Below, piece after piece: positions 5,657 through 14,172 of a stretch of 40,989 nucleotides of DNA (position 1 is its first letter; every line of letters begins with the position of its first letter). The notes under the pieces were generated by a model, which saw only the letters and a program-made list of their open reading frames with translations, searched no databases and was not told the DNA's origin. This DNA is from Myxococcales bacterium. Its GTDB lineage: Bacteria; Myxococcota_A; Polyangia; Haliangiales; Haliangiaceae. The stretch covers positions 1-40,989 of the forward strand of contig JAQBQF010000123.1 of the NCBI GenBank assembly GCA_028287115.1, read 5' to 3'. Made by a program: the position numbers and the translations under genes.

Positions 5657-8600
5657 ATGGGGATCGCCGATCTCTTCCGCCCGAAGTACCGCCACAGCGA
5701 CGTTCGCGTACGCACCGAAGCCGTCAGGGCTTTGACGTCGGACGACGCTGCCATTCTTGTCCAAGTTGCTCGAACCGACCGTGATATCGGCGTGCGCCGA
5801 ATCGCGATCGAGAAGATCGAGAAAGCCGAAACGCTCGCGGAGATCGCCGCGGCCGAGTCCGAACGGAGCCTGCGCGATTACGCGGGCGAACGTGCGGCCG
5901 AGCTGTGGACGCAGATCGCGTGCAGCGATGACGCCGAGGCCTCGGGTGTCGCTCTCGGGGGCATCATCAAGCTCGGCGAACAACGCGCGCTGATCGAAGT
6001 TGCCGTGCGTGGCGCCGTGCCCGCAACTCGCAAGCGAGCCTTCGGAGAGATCCGAGATCCGCGCGCGCTCGCAGATCTCGCGAAGCGCGATGCGCCTCAC
6101 GATCTGCGGCTCGCCGCGATCAGTCGGATCGACGACGGTGACGTGCTTCGCGCGCTCGCGATCGACACGACGCAAAAAGACATCGGGCTCGCGGCCGTCG
6201 ACAAGATCGACGACACCGATCGGCTCGAGAACGTCGCGCAGAAGGCGAAGAACAAGGCGGTGCGCCAGCGCGCTCGCAAGATCGTCGTCGAGATGGAAGA
6301 GGCCGAGAAGGCCAAACATCCCGGCGTCCCCGACGAGACCAAGCGCCGCCGTGCCGAGAAGGCGCAGCTCTTGCGTCAGGTCGAGGCCGTCGAATCGAGC
6401 TTCGACTTCGACAAATCCGTGCCCACCGTCCGCACCGCTGAAGCGGCGTGGGCCAAGCTCGGTCCCGACGAAGGCGACGAGCGGTTCACGAAGTCGGTCG
6501 AGCGGTTCTGGAAGCGCAAAGCGCTCCACGATCAGACGGCGCGCACGCCGGACGAGCTGCGTGCGATCGAGCGTGAAGCCGCGCGCGACAAAGAGCGTGC
6601 CGCTGCCGAACGAGCCCAACCCAAGCCCGAGCCGGCGCTCGCCGCGGATGATCCGCGGCAGATCGAGCGGGAGGCCGAGGCGAAGGCTCGCCGTGAGGAG
6701 CGCGAGAAGCAACGCCTCGAAGACGAGGCGAAGCGCGCCGCCGAGGCCGCGCAACGCGAAGTCCGCCGCAAGGAGGATGCCGAGCGCGCCGTCGCGATCG
6801 CCGCGAGCTTGCGTGCGCTCTGCGAGGATCTCGAGAAGCTCGCCGCCGGCGACGCCAAAGACAATCGCGCTGTCGATCGCATGCTGCAGCAAGCCGCGAA
6901 GGCGTTCGACCAAGTCGGCAGGATCGCACCCACGGATCGCGAAGAGCTCTCGCTCCGCTATTCGGCCGCACGCGGCAAGCTGGTCGCGAAGATGAACGAG
7001 CTGCGCGAAGCCGAGGATTGGCTGCGCTTTGCGAACGTGCCGAAGGCCGAGGCGCTGATCCAGACCGCGAAGCAGATGGCCGAGGCGCCGGTGACCCCGG
7101 ATCTCGGCAATCGGCTCCGGCAGCTGCAGGCGCTATGGAAAGAAGTCGGCCCGATGCCGCAGCGCCGTTCGAAGGAGCTGTGGGATCAGTTCAAGCTGAC
7201 CTGCGATCAGGTCTACGAGAAAGTCCGTGGCTTCCGTAGCGTCGAGAACGAGAAGTTCGGCGAGGTCGCGAAGGTCAAGGAAGCTTTGATCGCCGAGGCC
7301 GAGGCGCTCGCTGCGCCGTTCGCGACACCGGGCAGCGAGCCCGCGCCGAGCGATTGGACCGCCACCGCGGACAAGCTCAAAGCCCTGCAGGCGAAGTGGA
7401 AAGACTCGGGGCACCTGCCGCGCAAGCAGGGCGACGAGCTGTGGAAGAAGTTCCGCGCGGCCTGCGACAAGTTCTTCGAACGCCGCAAGCCGTTGCTCGA
7501 CGCGCGTCATGAAGAAGAGGCCCAAAACCTCGCGAAGAAGCAGGCGCTGATCGCGCGCGCGCAAGCGGTCGCCGACGGCGCACCCGGCGCGGGTGGCTGG
7601 GGCAAGGCGATCACCGACGTCAAGGATCTACAGGCGCAGTGGAAGGAAGTCGGCTTCGTGCCGCGTCGCGATGCCGACGCGGTGTACAAGGCGTTCCGCG
7701 CCGCGTGCGACGCGCTGTTCAAGAAGCGCGACGAAGCGCGCGACAGCGAAGCGAACGCGCATCGCGCCGAGCTCGACGCGATCAAGGCCGAGATCGAGGC
7801 CGTGCTCGCCGGCGGCGACGACGTCGTCGCACGCGCGATCGCGGTCCGTGCGAAAGCGCGCGACCACGAAGGTGGCGATCTCGCCTCTGCGATCCGGAAC
7901 ATGATCAGCCACGTGATCGCGGCGCATGCCGATGCGGTGAAGGGCACCGAGCTCGATCCGTCGGCTCTCCGCGCGCGACGCGAGAAGTTGATCGCGAAAG
8001 CCGAGGAGCTGCTGCCGAAACCACCCGCCGCTCCGGCGACCGGCGACGACATCGCCGCGCAGCTCAAGCAAGCGATGAGATCGAACGCGTTCGGGGATCT
8101 GCGGTTCTCCGGTCGCGATCCGATCGAAGTGGTCTCCGAGCTAAAGACCCAATGGATCGAGGTCGGTCCCGAGCTCGCCGACGAAGATCACGCCCAGACG
8201 ACGCGCTTCGAAGAGGTGTGTCGCCGCGTCCTCGATGCCGCCGGCGGTGTTCCGCAGCGGCGCGAAGAGCGCGGCAGCGGCGACGACCGCGGTAGGCGCG
8301 AAGATCGCGGGAGCCGCGAGGATCGCGATCGGCGAGACGGTGATCGCGGACGCCGCCGGCGGCGTTCGGCGGAGCAACCGGTGCAGAGTGCGCCGTCGCA
8401 GACCGCCGGCACCGAAGTCGCGAACGCCATCAAGAGTGCGCCTTCGCCGACAGTGAGCACCGAGGCTGCGAAACCAGCGGCTGTACCCCTGCCGACCAAC
8501 GACGCGGTCACGCAGCCGGCGAAGATCCCGTTCGAGCCGTTGCCGCCACCGCCCGTCCCGGCGGAAGCCGCAGCCGCCGAGGCACCGCGTCGCAAGTCGA

Positions 8601-8773
8601 TCACGGCGCTACCGCCGATGGACGACCTCGATACTGGCTGGGACATGGGCGACGAAGATCCGACCGCCGCCAAAGACGAGCCCAAGGAAGGTCAGTCGAC
8701 GCCATCCTCCTCGGAGATGGCGAGCGATGGCGGCACCGGCGGCGACGGCATCGACGAGCCCGGCTGGGACTGA
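5657..8773 (+). CDS. Large HEAT-like/DUF349 repeat protein with charged, disordered C-terminus
   Basis: This 1038-aa cytoplasmic protein has unknown function. Residues 1-215 look like short HEAT-like alpha repeats (DVRVRTEAVRAL, DIGVRRIAIEKI, DLRLAAISRI, DIGLAAVDKI). At least four DUF349 helical units follow, recognised by W-x-x-(V/S)G with a downstream W/Y-x-x-F and C-D-x-x-(F/Y): LQALWKEVGP (about 488), LQAKWKDSGH (577), LQAQWKEVGF (658) and LKTQWIEVGP (829). Between them are long Glu/Arg/Ala-rich probable coiled coils. The last 180 residues are Arg/Asp-rich and then Pro/Ala-rich, and probably disordered. DUF349 proteins occur in Bacteroidota, Actinobacteria and Proteobacteria without a settled role. 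The start at 5657 gives MGIADLFRPKYRHSDVRVR, directly before the first repeat. Confidence 0.85.
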   Translation: MGIADLFRPKYRHSDVRVRTEAVRALTSDDAAILVQVARTDRDIGVRRIAIEKIEKAETLAEIAAAESERSLRDYAGERAAELWTQIACSDDAEASGVALGGIIKLGEQRALIEVAVRGAVPATRKRAFGEIRDPRALADLAKRDAPHDLRLAAISRIDDGDVLRALAIDTTQKDIGLAAVDKIDDTDRLENVAQKAKNKAVRQRARKIVVEMEEAEKAKHPGVPDETKRRRAEKAQLLRQVEAVESSFDFDKSVPTVRTAEAAWAKLGPDEGDERFTKSVERFWKRKALHDQTARTPDELRAIEREAARDKERAAAERAQPKPEPALAADDPRQIEREAEAKARREEREKQRLEDEAKRAAEAAQREVRRKEDAERAVAIAASLRALCEDLEKLAAGDAKDNRAVDRMLQQAAKAFDQVGRIAPTDREELSLRYSAARGKLVAKMNELREAEDWLRFANVPKAEALIQTAKQMAEAPVTPDLGNRLRQLQALWKEVGPMPQRRSKELWDQFKLTCDQVYEKVRGFRSVENEKFGEVAKVKEALIAEAEALAAPFATPGSEPAPSDWTATADKLKALQAKWKDSGHLPRKQGDELWKKFRAACDKFFERRKPLLDARHEEEAQNLAKKQALIARAQAVADGAPGAGGWGKAITDVKDLQAQWKEVGFVPRRDADAVYKAFRAACDALFKKRDEARDSEANAHRAELDAIKAEIEAVLAGGDDVVARAIAVRAKARDHEGGDLASAIRNMISHVIAAHADAVKGTELDPSALRARREKLIAKAEELLPKPPAAPATGDDIAAQLKQAMRSNAFGDLRFSGRDPIEVVSELKTQWIEVGPELADEDHAQTTRFEEVCRRVLDAAGGVPQRREERGSGDDRGRREDRGSREDRDRRDGDRGRRRRRSAEQPVQSAPSQTAGTEVANAIKSAPSPTVSTEAAKPAAVPLPTNDAVTQPAKIPFEPLPPPPVPAEAAAAEAPRRKSITALPPMDDLDTGWDMGDEDPTAAKDEPKEGQSTPSSSEMASDGGTGGDGIDEPGWD

Positions 8774-8885
8774 CGCGTCACGGCGCGCAGACGGCGACCG
8801 AGCCATCGACCGCGAGGCGACTCTCCCCGAGCGTCCCCGTGTACTCCGGGGCGGGAGTTGAGAGCGAAAATCGAGCGAAACCGCT

Positions 8886-10808
8886 ATGGTTCCGGCGCCC
8901 GTGTTTAGCCTGTTGTCGTCGGACGATCTGTTCCTGTTCAACCAGGGAACCCACTACCGCCTCTATCAGAAGCTCGGCTCGCACGTCGTTGCCGCGGGTC
9001 AGAAGGGTGCGATCGGAGTCGCGCCCACCGCTGGAACCTACTTCGCGGTGTGGGCGCCGAGTGCCGGGGCGGTCAGCGTGGTCGGAGATTGGAACGGCTG
9101 GCGGCCCGGTGCCGACCCGCTGCATGCGCGCGAGTCGAGCGGGATCTGGGAGAGCATCGTTCCGAACGTCGGGCACGGCACGCGCTACAAGTACGCGATC
9201 ACCGCACCGGACGGCCGCCTATTCGACAAGGCCGATCCGTTCGCGACCCGCTACGAGCATCCGCCATGCACGGCATCGATCATCTGGGAGCCGCACCACG
9301 AATGGGAAGATCAGGCCTGGATGCGCTCGCGAGGTCCAAAGGCATCGCGCACCGCGCCGATGTCGATCTACGAGATGCACCTCGGATCGTGGCGCCGCGA
9401 TCGCAATGGAGTCCTCGGATATCGCGAGCTCGGCAGGCAGCTCGCCCAGCACGTCACGCAGCTCGGCTTCACGCACGTCGAGCTGATGCCCGTGATGGAG
9501 CATCCGTTTTACGGATCGTGGGGCTATCAGGTGACCGGCTACTTCGCACCGACGACGCGTTACGGCGCACCCGAAGACTTCATGGCGATGGTCGACGAGC
9601 TGCACCGCCAGGGCGTCGGCGTGATCATGGACTGGGTCCCCGCGCACTTTCCGACCGACGCGCACGGCCTCGGCGAGTTCGACGGCACGCACCTGTTCGA
9701 GCACGCGGATCCGCGGCGCGGGTTTCATCCCGACTGGACAAGCTACATCTTCAACTACGGCCGCCACGAGGTGCGCTCGTTCTTGATCTCGTCGGCGATC
9801 TCGTGGCTCGACCGCTATCACATCGACGGGCTACGCGTCGACGGCGTCGCCTCGATGCTCTACCTCGATTACTCACGTAAACCGGGCGAGTGGCTACCGA
9901 ACGAAGACGGTACGAATCACAATCGCGATGCGATCTCCCTGCTGCAGCAGTTCAATCGCGCGGTGTACGGCGCCTATCCCGATGTCCAGACGATCGCGGA
10001 AGAGTCGACGGCCTGGGGCGGCGTCACGCGCCCGCCCGAGCACGGCGGCCTCGGCTTTGGCTACAAGTGGGACCTCGGGTGGATGCACGACACGCTCCAG
10101 TATCTCGAGCACGAGCCGATTCATCGCAAGTGGCACCACGACGTGCTGACGTTCCGTTCGATCTACGCGAACAGCGAGAACTACGTTCTGCCGCTCTCGC
10201 ACGACGAGGTCGTTCACGGCAAAGGCTCGCTGATCTCGAAGATGCCGGGCGATCCTTGGCAGAAGTACGCGAACCTCCGCCTGCTGTTTGGTTACCAGTG
10301 GACCGTCCCCGGCAAGAAGCTTTTGTTCATGGGAGACGAGCTCGGCGTGTGGAAAGAGTGGAACCACGACGAGCAGCTCGACTGGGCCGTCGGCCTCCAT
10401 CCGGCGCACGACGGCATCGCGCGGTGGCTCGGCGATCTCAATGCGGCTTATCGCAAGTATCCGTCGTTGCACGTGCGCGACTGCGAGCCGATCGGATTTC
10501 AGTGGCTGATCGGCGACGATCGCGATGCCAGCATCATCGTGTATCTGCGCACCGGTGAAGACGACGACCCGCCGGTACTCGTCGTTGCGAACTTCACACC
10601 GGTGCCGCGCGACGGCTATCGAATCGGCGTGCCACACGGCGGCCACTGGCGCGAAGTGCTCAACTCCGATGCGAACATCTATGGTGGCAGCGGGATCGGC
10701 AATCGCGGCGGGATGGACGCAGAGGCAGTTCCGGCCCGCGGCCAACCGTGGTCCCTCGTCGTGACCGCCCCGCCGCTCGGCATCGTGCTATTCGTCTTAG
10801 AGACGTGA
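8886..10808 (+). CDS. glgB: 1,4-alpha-glucan branching enzyme (GH13)
   Basis: This 640-aa enzyme makes alpha-1,6 branches in glycogen. An N-terminal CBM48 (YFAVWAPSAGAVSVVGDWNGW) precedes the GH13 barrel and a C-terminal beta domain. Catalytic residues are Asp319 (nucleophile, GLRVDGVASMLYLDYSR), Glu372 (IAEEST) and Asp440 (LSHDEVVHGKGSL). Their spacing of 53 and 68 residues equals that of the E. coli triad D405/E458/D526. It lacks the extra N1 domain of long GlgBs. The start is uncertain: ATG 8886 is used, but GTG 8901 (FSLLSSDDLFLF) is 10 nt after a TATGGT box and also fits. The stop overlaps the GTG of the GH57 gene (GTGA), implying translational coupling. A weak CCCCG/CGGGG hairpin lies at 8835-8851. 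Confidence 0.95.
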   Translation: MVPAPVFSLLSSDDLFLFNQGTHYRLYQKLGSHVVAAGQKGAIGVAPTAGTYFAVWAPSAGAVSVVGDWNGWRPGADPLHARESSGIWESIVPNVGHGTRYKYAITAPDGRLFDKADPFATRYEHPPCTASIIWEPHHEWEDQAWMRSRGPKASRTAPMSIYEMHLGSWRRDRNGVLGYRELGRQLAQHVTQLGFTHVELMPVMEHPFYGSWGYQVTGYFAPTTRYGAPEDFMAMVDELHRQGVGVIMDWVPAHFPTDAHGLGEFDGTHLFEHADPRRGFHPDWTSYIFNYGRHEVRSFLISSAISWLDRYHIDGLRVDGVASMLYLDYSRKPGEWLPNEDGTNHNRDAISLLQQFNRAVYGAYPDVQTIAEESTAWGGVTRPPEHGGLGFGYKWDLGWMHDTLQYLEHEPIHRKWHHDVLTFRSIYANSENYVLPLSHDEVVHGKGSLISKMPGDPWQKYANLRLLFGYQWTVPGKKLLFMGDELGVWKEWNHDEQLDWAVGLHPAHDGIARWLGDLNAAYRKYPSLHVRDCEPIGFQWLIGDDRDASIIVYLRTGEDDDPPVLVVANFTPVPRDGYRIGVPHGGHWREVLNSDANIYGGSGIGNRGGMDAEAVPARGQPWSLVVTAPPLGIVLFVLET

Positions 10809-13234
10809 GCAACAAGTGGGTCTGTATCCACGGGCACTTCTACCAGCCGCCCCGTGAGAATCCGTGGCTCGAGGCGATCGAGCCTCAGCCCAGCGCACGC
10901 CCGTATCGCGACTGGAACGAGCGGATCACCGCCGAGTGCTACCGGCCGAACAGCGCGGCACGCGTCGTCGACGGCGGCGGTCAGATCATTCAGATCGTCG
11001 ACAACTATCAGCGGATGAGCTTCAACGTCGGCGCGACGCTGATGTCGTGGCTCGAGCAGCACGCTCCCGATGTGCACGAGTCGTTGATCGAAGCGGATCG
11101 CGCGAGCCAGGCGCGGTTTGGCGGTCACGGCTCCGCGATGGCACAGGCATACAACCACATGATCATGCCGCTCGCGTCGCCTCGCGATCGCGCAACCCAG
11201 GTGAAGTGGGGCATCGCCGACTTTCGCAAGCGGTTCGGACGCGCGCCCGAAGGCATGTGGCTCCCGGAGTGCGCGGTCGATACCGGGTCGCTCGAAGCGC
11301 TCGCCGCCGAAGGCATCGCATTCACCGTGCTCGCGCCGTCTCAGGCGCGCGCGTGGCGGCCACCGGGCGGCGCGTGGCGGACGTCGCAAGTCGATCCGGG
11401 CCGCGCGTACAAGTGCCGACTCCCGTCGGGGAGATCGATCGATCTGTTCTTTTACGACGGCCACACCGCCCAGGCAGTCGCGTTCGAGCGGCTCCTCGCC
11501 GACGGACATCAGATCATCTCGCGGATGACCGGGCGTGGTTCCGTCGAGGGTGGCGAGCCGACGCTGTGTCACATCGCGACCGATGGCGAGACCTACGGTC
11601 ACCATCATCGCTACGGCGACATGGCGCTCGCGTGGGCGCTCTCGCAAGTCGAGCAGGGCTGGAGCGGGACCCGGCTCACGAACTACGCGGAGTTTCGCGC
11701 GGTCGTCCCCGCGACGTGGGAAGTTCAGCTCGCCGAGGACACGAGCTGGAGTTGCGCGCACGGCATCTCGCGGTGGCGCGACGACTGCGGCTGCAACAGC
11801 GGCGGGAAGCCGGGCTGGAATCAGCGCTGGCGGCGACCGTTGCGCGATGCGCTCGATTGGTTACGCGATCAAGCGGCGGGCGCGCTCGACGGCGTGGGGC
11901 GCGTGCTGTTCGCAGATCCGTGGGCCGCACGCGATGCGTATATCGAGGTCGTGCTCGATCGAGGTGCCACCGCGCGCGATCGCTTCCTCGCGGCGCGAGC
12001 GAGCCATCCGTTGACCCCGGAGGAGCGCGTGCGCGCGCTGTCGCTGATGGAGATGTCGCGCCACGCGATGCTCATGTACACGAGCTGCGGCTGGTTCTTC
12101 GACGAGCTGTCGGGGATCGAGACCGTCCAGTGCATGCAGTACGCGGCACGCGTCGCCGAGCTGATCGCGGAGGTCGGAGGCGACTCGGTCGAGCCGGAAT
12201 TCGTCGAGCGCCTGAGCGCTGCACGATCGAACATTGCCGACGAAGGTGACGGCCGTCAGGTCTGGCATCGCCGCGTGCTCCCCGCGCGGATCGATCACGA
12301 AAAGATCTGCGCGCACGTCGCGGTTCACGCGCTGGTCGAGCCGGACTCCGCGCGCGCCGTCGATCTCGACGCGCACACGGTCGAGGTGATCGATCGCGTG
12401 GAACGCAGATCCGGTCGCGCACGGATGGTCGCCGCCAAGGTGCGCGTGCGCTCGCAGCTGACCGAAGCGGCGACACTGCTGTGCTTTGCCGGTCTATACC
12501 TCGGCGAGCAACACGTGACGGGTGGCGTGCGCCCGCCGCCGGAGCAGGCGGAGTGGCTCGCGACGCTCGAGGAGCTGACGAACGCGCTCAGGACCGCAGA
12601 CATCTTTGCCGCACAGCGCGCGATCGAGCGGCACTTCCCGGGCGCGCAGCTCTCCCTCGGTGCACTGCTGCCGGGCAGCCGCGAGCGCGTGCTCTCCGCG
12701 GTGCTCGGCGATGCAATCCACCAAGCGGAGGAGCAACTCGGCGACGCGTACGATCAGCACGCGCCGCTGATTCGCTGGCTCGTCGCACACGAGTTACCCG
12801 TGCCCGAGGTGCTGCAGACCGTTGCCGAGGCGACGCTCCGCCGTCGCGTGCTGACGAACCTGCGCATGGAAGATGCGAGCTTTCAGGCGCTCCGCAATCA
12901 TATGGCCGAAGCGCTCGATGTCACCGTGAGTCTCGATACGCCCGAGATCGCGCTCGCCGCGAGCGAAGGCCTGCGCCGGCTGATCGATCGCGTCGCAGAC
13001 CCGGTCACCGGCGAGCTCGAGCGATCCGCGCTCGATACCGTCGCGCGCGCAGCCGAGGTCTCCGCGCGCATGAAGAGCGCGGTCGATCTGTGGTTCGCGC
13101 AGAACGCGACGTGGCGCTTGCTGTCGCGGATGCCGGAATTGCGGCGCCGCGCACGCGGCGGCGACAGCGCCGCAGCGCAGACGATCGTCGATCTCGAGCG
13201 CCTCGCGAAGGCGCTACGACTGGCCGTCGCATGA
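10805..13234 (+). CDS. Glycoside hydrolase family 57 protein with DUF3536 C-terminus
   Basis: This 809-aa cytoplasmic protein probably hydrolyses or transglycosylates alpha-glucans together with GlgB. The N-terminal GH57 barrel opens with VCIHGHFYQPPRENPW, the family HxHxxQPP start. The nucleophile is Glu155 in GMWLPECAVD, and the acid/base is probably Asp260 in IATDGETYGHHH. The C-terminal half is helical and fits DUF3536, which often follows this GH57 type. The GTG at 10805 overlaps the glgB stop; it places the HGHFYQPP motif about nine residues in, as in relatives. The last codons overlap the thioesterase start (ATGA). Exact activity (amylase, branching enzyme or 4-alpha-glucanotransferase) cannot be read from sequence alone. 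Confidence 0.9.
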   Translation: MSNKWVCIHGHFYQPPRENPWLEAIEPQPSARPYRDWNERITAECYRPNSAARVVDGGGQIIQIVDNYQRMSFNVGATLMSWLEQHAPDVHESLIEADRASQARFGGHGSAMAQAYNHMIMPLASPRDRATQVKWGIADFRKRFGRAPEGMWLPECAVDTGSLEALAAEGIAFTVLAPSQARAWRPPGGAWRTSQVDPGRAYKCRLPSGRSIDLFFYDGHTAQAVAFERLLADGHQIISRMTGRGSVEGGEPTLCHIATDGETYGHHHRYGDMALAWALSQVEQGWSGTRLTNYAEFRAVVPATWEVQLAEDTSWSCAHGISRWRDDCGCNSGGKPGWNQRWRRPLRDALDWLRDQAAGALDGVGRVLFADPWAARDAYIEVVLDRGATARDRFLAARASHPLTPEERVRALSLMEMSRHAMLMYTSCGWFFDELSGIETVQCMQYAARVAELIAEVGGDSVEPEFVERLSAARSNIADEGDGRQVWHRRVLPARIDHEKICAHVAVHALVEPDSARAVDLDAHTVEVIDRVERRSGRARMVAAKVRVRSQLTEAATLLCFAGLYLGEQHVTGGVRPPPEQAEWLATLEELTNALRTADIFAAQRAIERHFPGAQLSLGALLPGSRERVLSAVLGDAIHQAEEQLGDAYDQHAPLIRWLVAHELPVPEVLQTVAEATLRRRVLTNLRMEDASFQALRNHMAEALDVTVSLDTPEIALAASEGLRRLIDRVADPVTGELERSALDTVARAAEVSARMKSAVDLWFAQNATWRLLSRMPELRRRARGGDSAAAQTIVDLERLAKALRLAVA

Positions 13235-14127
13235 CGTCGGCGGATCTGGCAGCCGATACCGCGGTGCGTGCGGACCCCAAGACGCCGGGCCGGTACCACA
13301 TCGCGTTGCCGAATCATTGGGACTACCTGCTGCCTTCAGGCGGCGCGGTCATGACCTGCGCCTTGCGCGCGGCGGAAGCACACATCGCCGATCTGACGCT
13401 GCGCCTCGCTTCCGCGACGACGATCTTCGCGACGCCGATCCATCCCGGCCCGCTCGTCGCGGACGTTCACGTGATCCGCAGAGGCGGCAGTACCGCGCAG
13501 GTGCGAGTCGTGGTCCACCACGCACAGGCCACGCCTCCGCAACCCGGCCTCGAGCTCGTCGCCACGTTCTCCCGCGAGCGCAAGGGACCCGATGTGATCG
13601 CGCTGACGGTTCCCGACGTGCGATCGCTCGCCGACTCGCCGCCCGCCGAAGATAACGCGCCGAACAATCCGCATACGCGGTTCCGGATCTATCAGCAGCT
13701 CGACTGCAGGATCGCCGACGGGGACGCGTTCTGGCAACCCTCGTTCGCCGCCGGCCCGCCGCGTTATGCGAGGTGGTTTCGCTTCAAGGTTCCGCAACGC
13801 GATGCGGAAGGTCGCCTCGATCGCCTCGCACTCCCTCCGCTGATCGACACGATGCCGACTGCACTACATCGCGCGATCGGCCCCGGTCCGTATCGGTTCT
13901 ACGCCCCGAGCCTCGATCTCACGATGTACAGCGTCGACGACACGACCCGCGAGTGGTTGCTCGTTTCGGTGACACTTCGCCGGGCACGCGCGGGCTTGGC
14001 GATCGCCGACGCGGAAGTGTGGGACGACGAGGGCCGATTCATCGCCTACGGAACCCAGGCGATGTATCTCCAAAGCCTGAGCGGAGATCCGCCGTCGGTG
14101 GATGCGGCAAAACGTAACAGACCGTGA
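13231..14127 (+). CDS. Acyl-CoA thioesterase family protein (double hotdog)
   Basis: This 298-aa protein fits the TesB-like/thioesterase-superfamily double-hotdog architecture. The first hotdog has NHWDYLLPSGGAVMTCALRAAEAH, then LRLASATTIFATPIHPGPLVADVHVIRRG, with an acyl-chain pocket segment and the QVRVVVHHAQ strand. The second hotdog has ARWFRFKVPQ, LPPLIDTMPTALHRAIG, PSLDLTMYSV, REWLLVSVTLRRARAGLAIADAEVWDDEGRFIAYGTQAMYLQSL, the last a typical hotdog central strand with the catalytic-region Gln. It should hydrolyse acyl-CoA in the cytosol. The ATG at 13231 overlaps the GH57 stop (ATGA), so it is co-translated with two glucan enzymes. That pairing is biochemically unexplained. Confidence 0.85.
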   Translation: MTSADLAADTAVRADPKTPGRYHIALPNHWDYLLPSGGAVMTCALRAAEAHIADLTLRLASATTIFATPIHPGPLVADVHVIRRGGSTAQVRVVVHHAQATPPQPGLELVATFSRERKGPDVIALTVPDVRSLADSPPAEDNAPNNPHTRFRIYQQLDCRIADGDAFWQPSFAAGPPRYARWFRFKVPQRDAEGRLDRLALPPLIDTMPTALHRAIGPGPYRFYAPSLDLTMYSVDDTTREWLLVSVTLRRARAGLAIADAEVWDDEGRFIAYGTQAMYLQSLSGDPPSVDAAKRNRP

Positions 14128-14160
14128 TCTGTTTCTCATCGCGCCGTCTGGCGGCTCGGC

Positions 14161-14166
14161 TACACT
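14161..14166 (+). promoter_or_regulatory. Putative -10 box (TACACT) of the second Gly-rich lipoprotein
   Basis: TACACT lies exactly 6 nt upstream of the ATG at 14173, with no room for a leader or Shine-Dalgarno sequence. Confidence 0.42.
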
Positions 14167-14172
14167 AACGGG

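Noticed and set aside
5615..6913. 432-codon minus-strand frame opposite the DUF349 gene
   Set aside because: It is the high-GC antisense shadow of a strongly biased gene; its Arg/Leu/Gly composition matches no fold, and the plus-strand DUF349 motifs are clear.
12481..13230. Long in-frame upstream extension of the thioesterase reading frame
   Set aside because: The extension is Arg/Ala-rich shadow translation of the GH57 gene in another frame; the ATGA overlap at 13231 gives a normal hotdog N-terminus.
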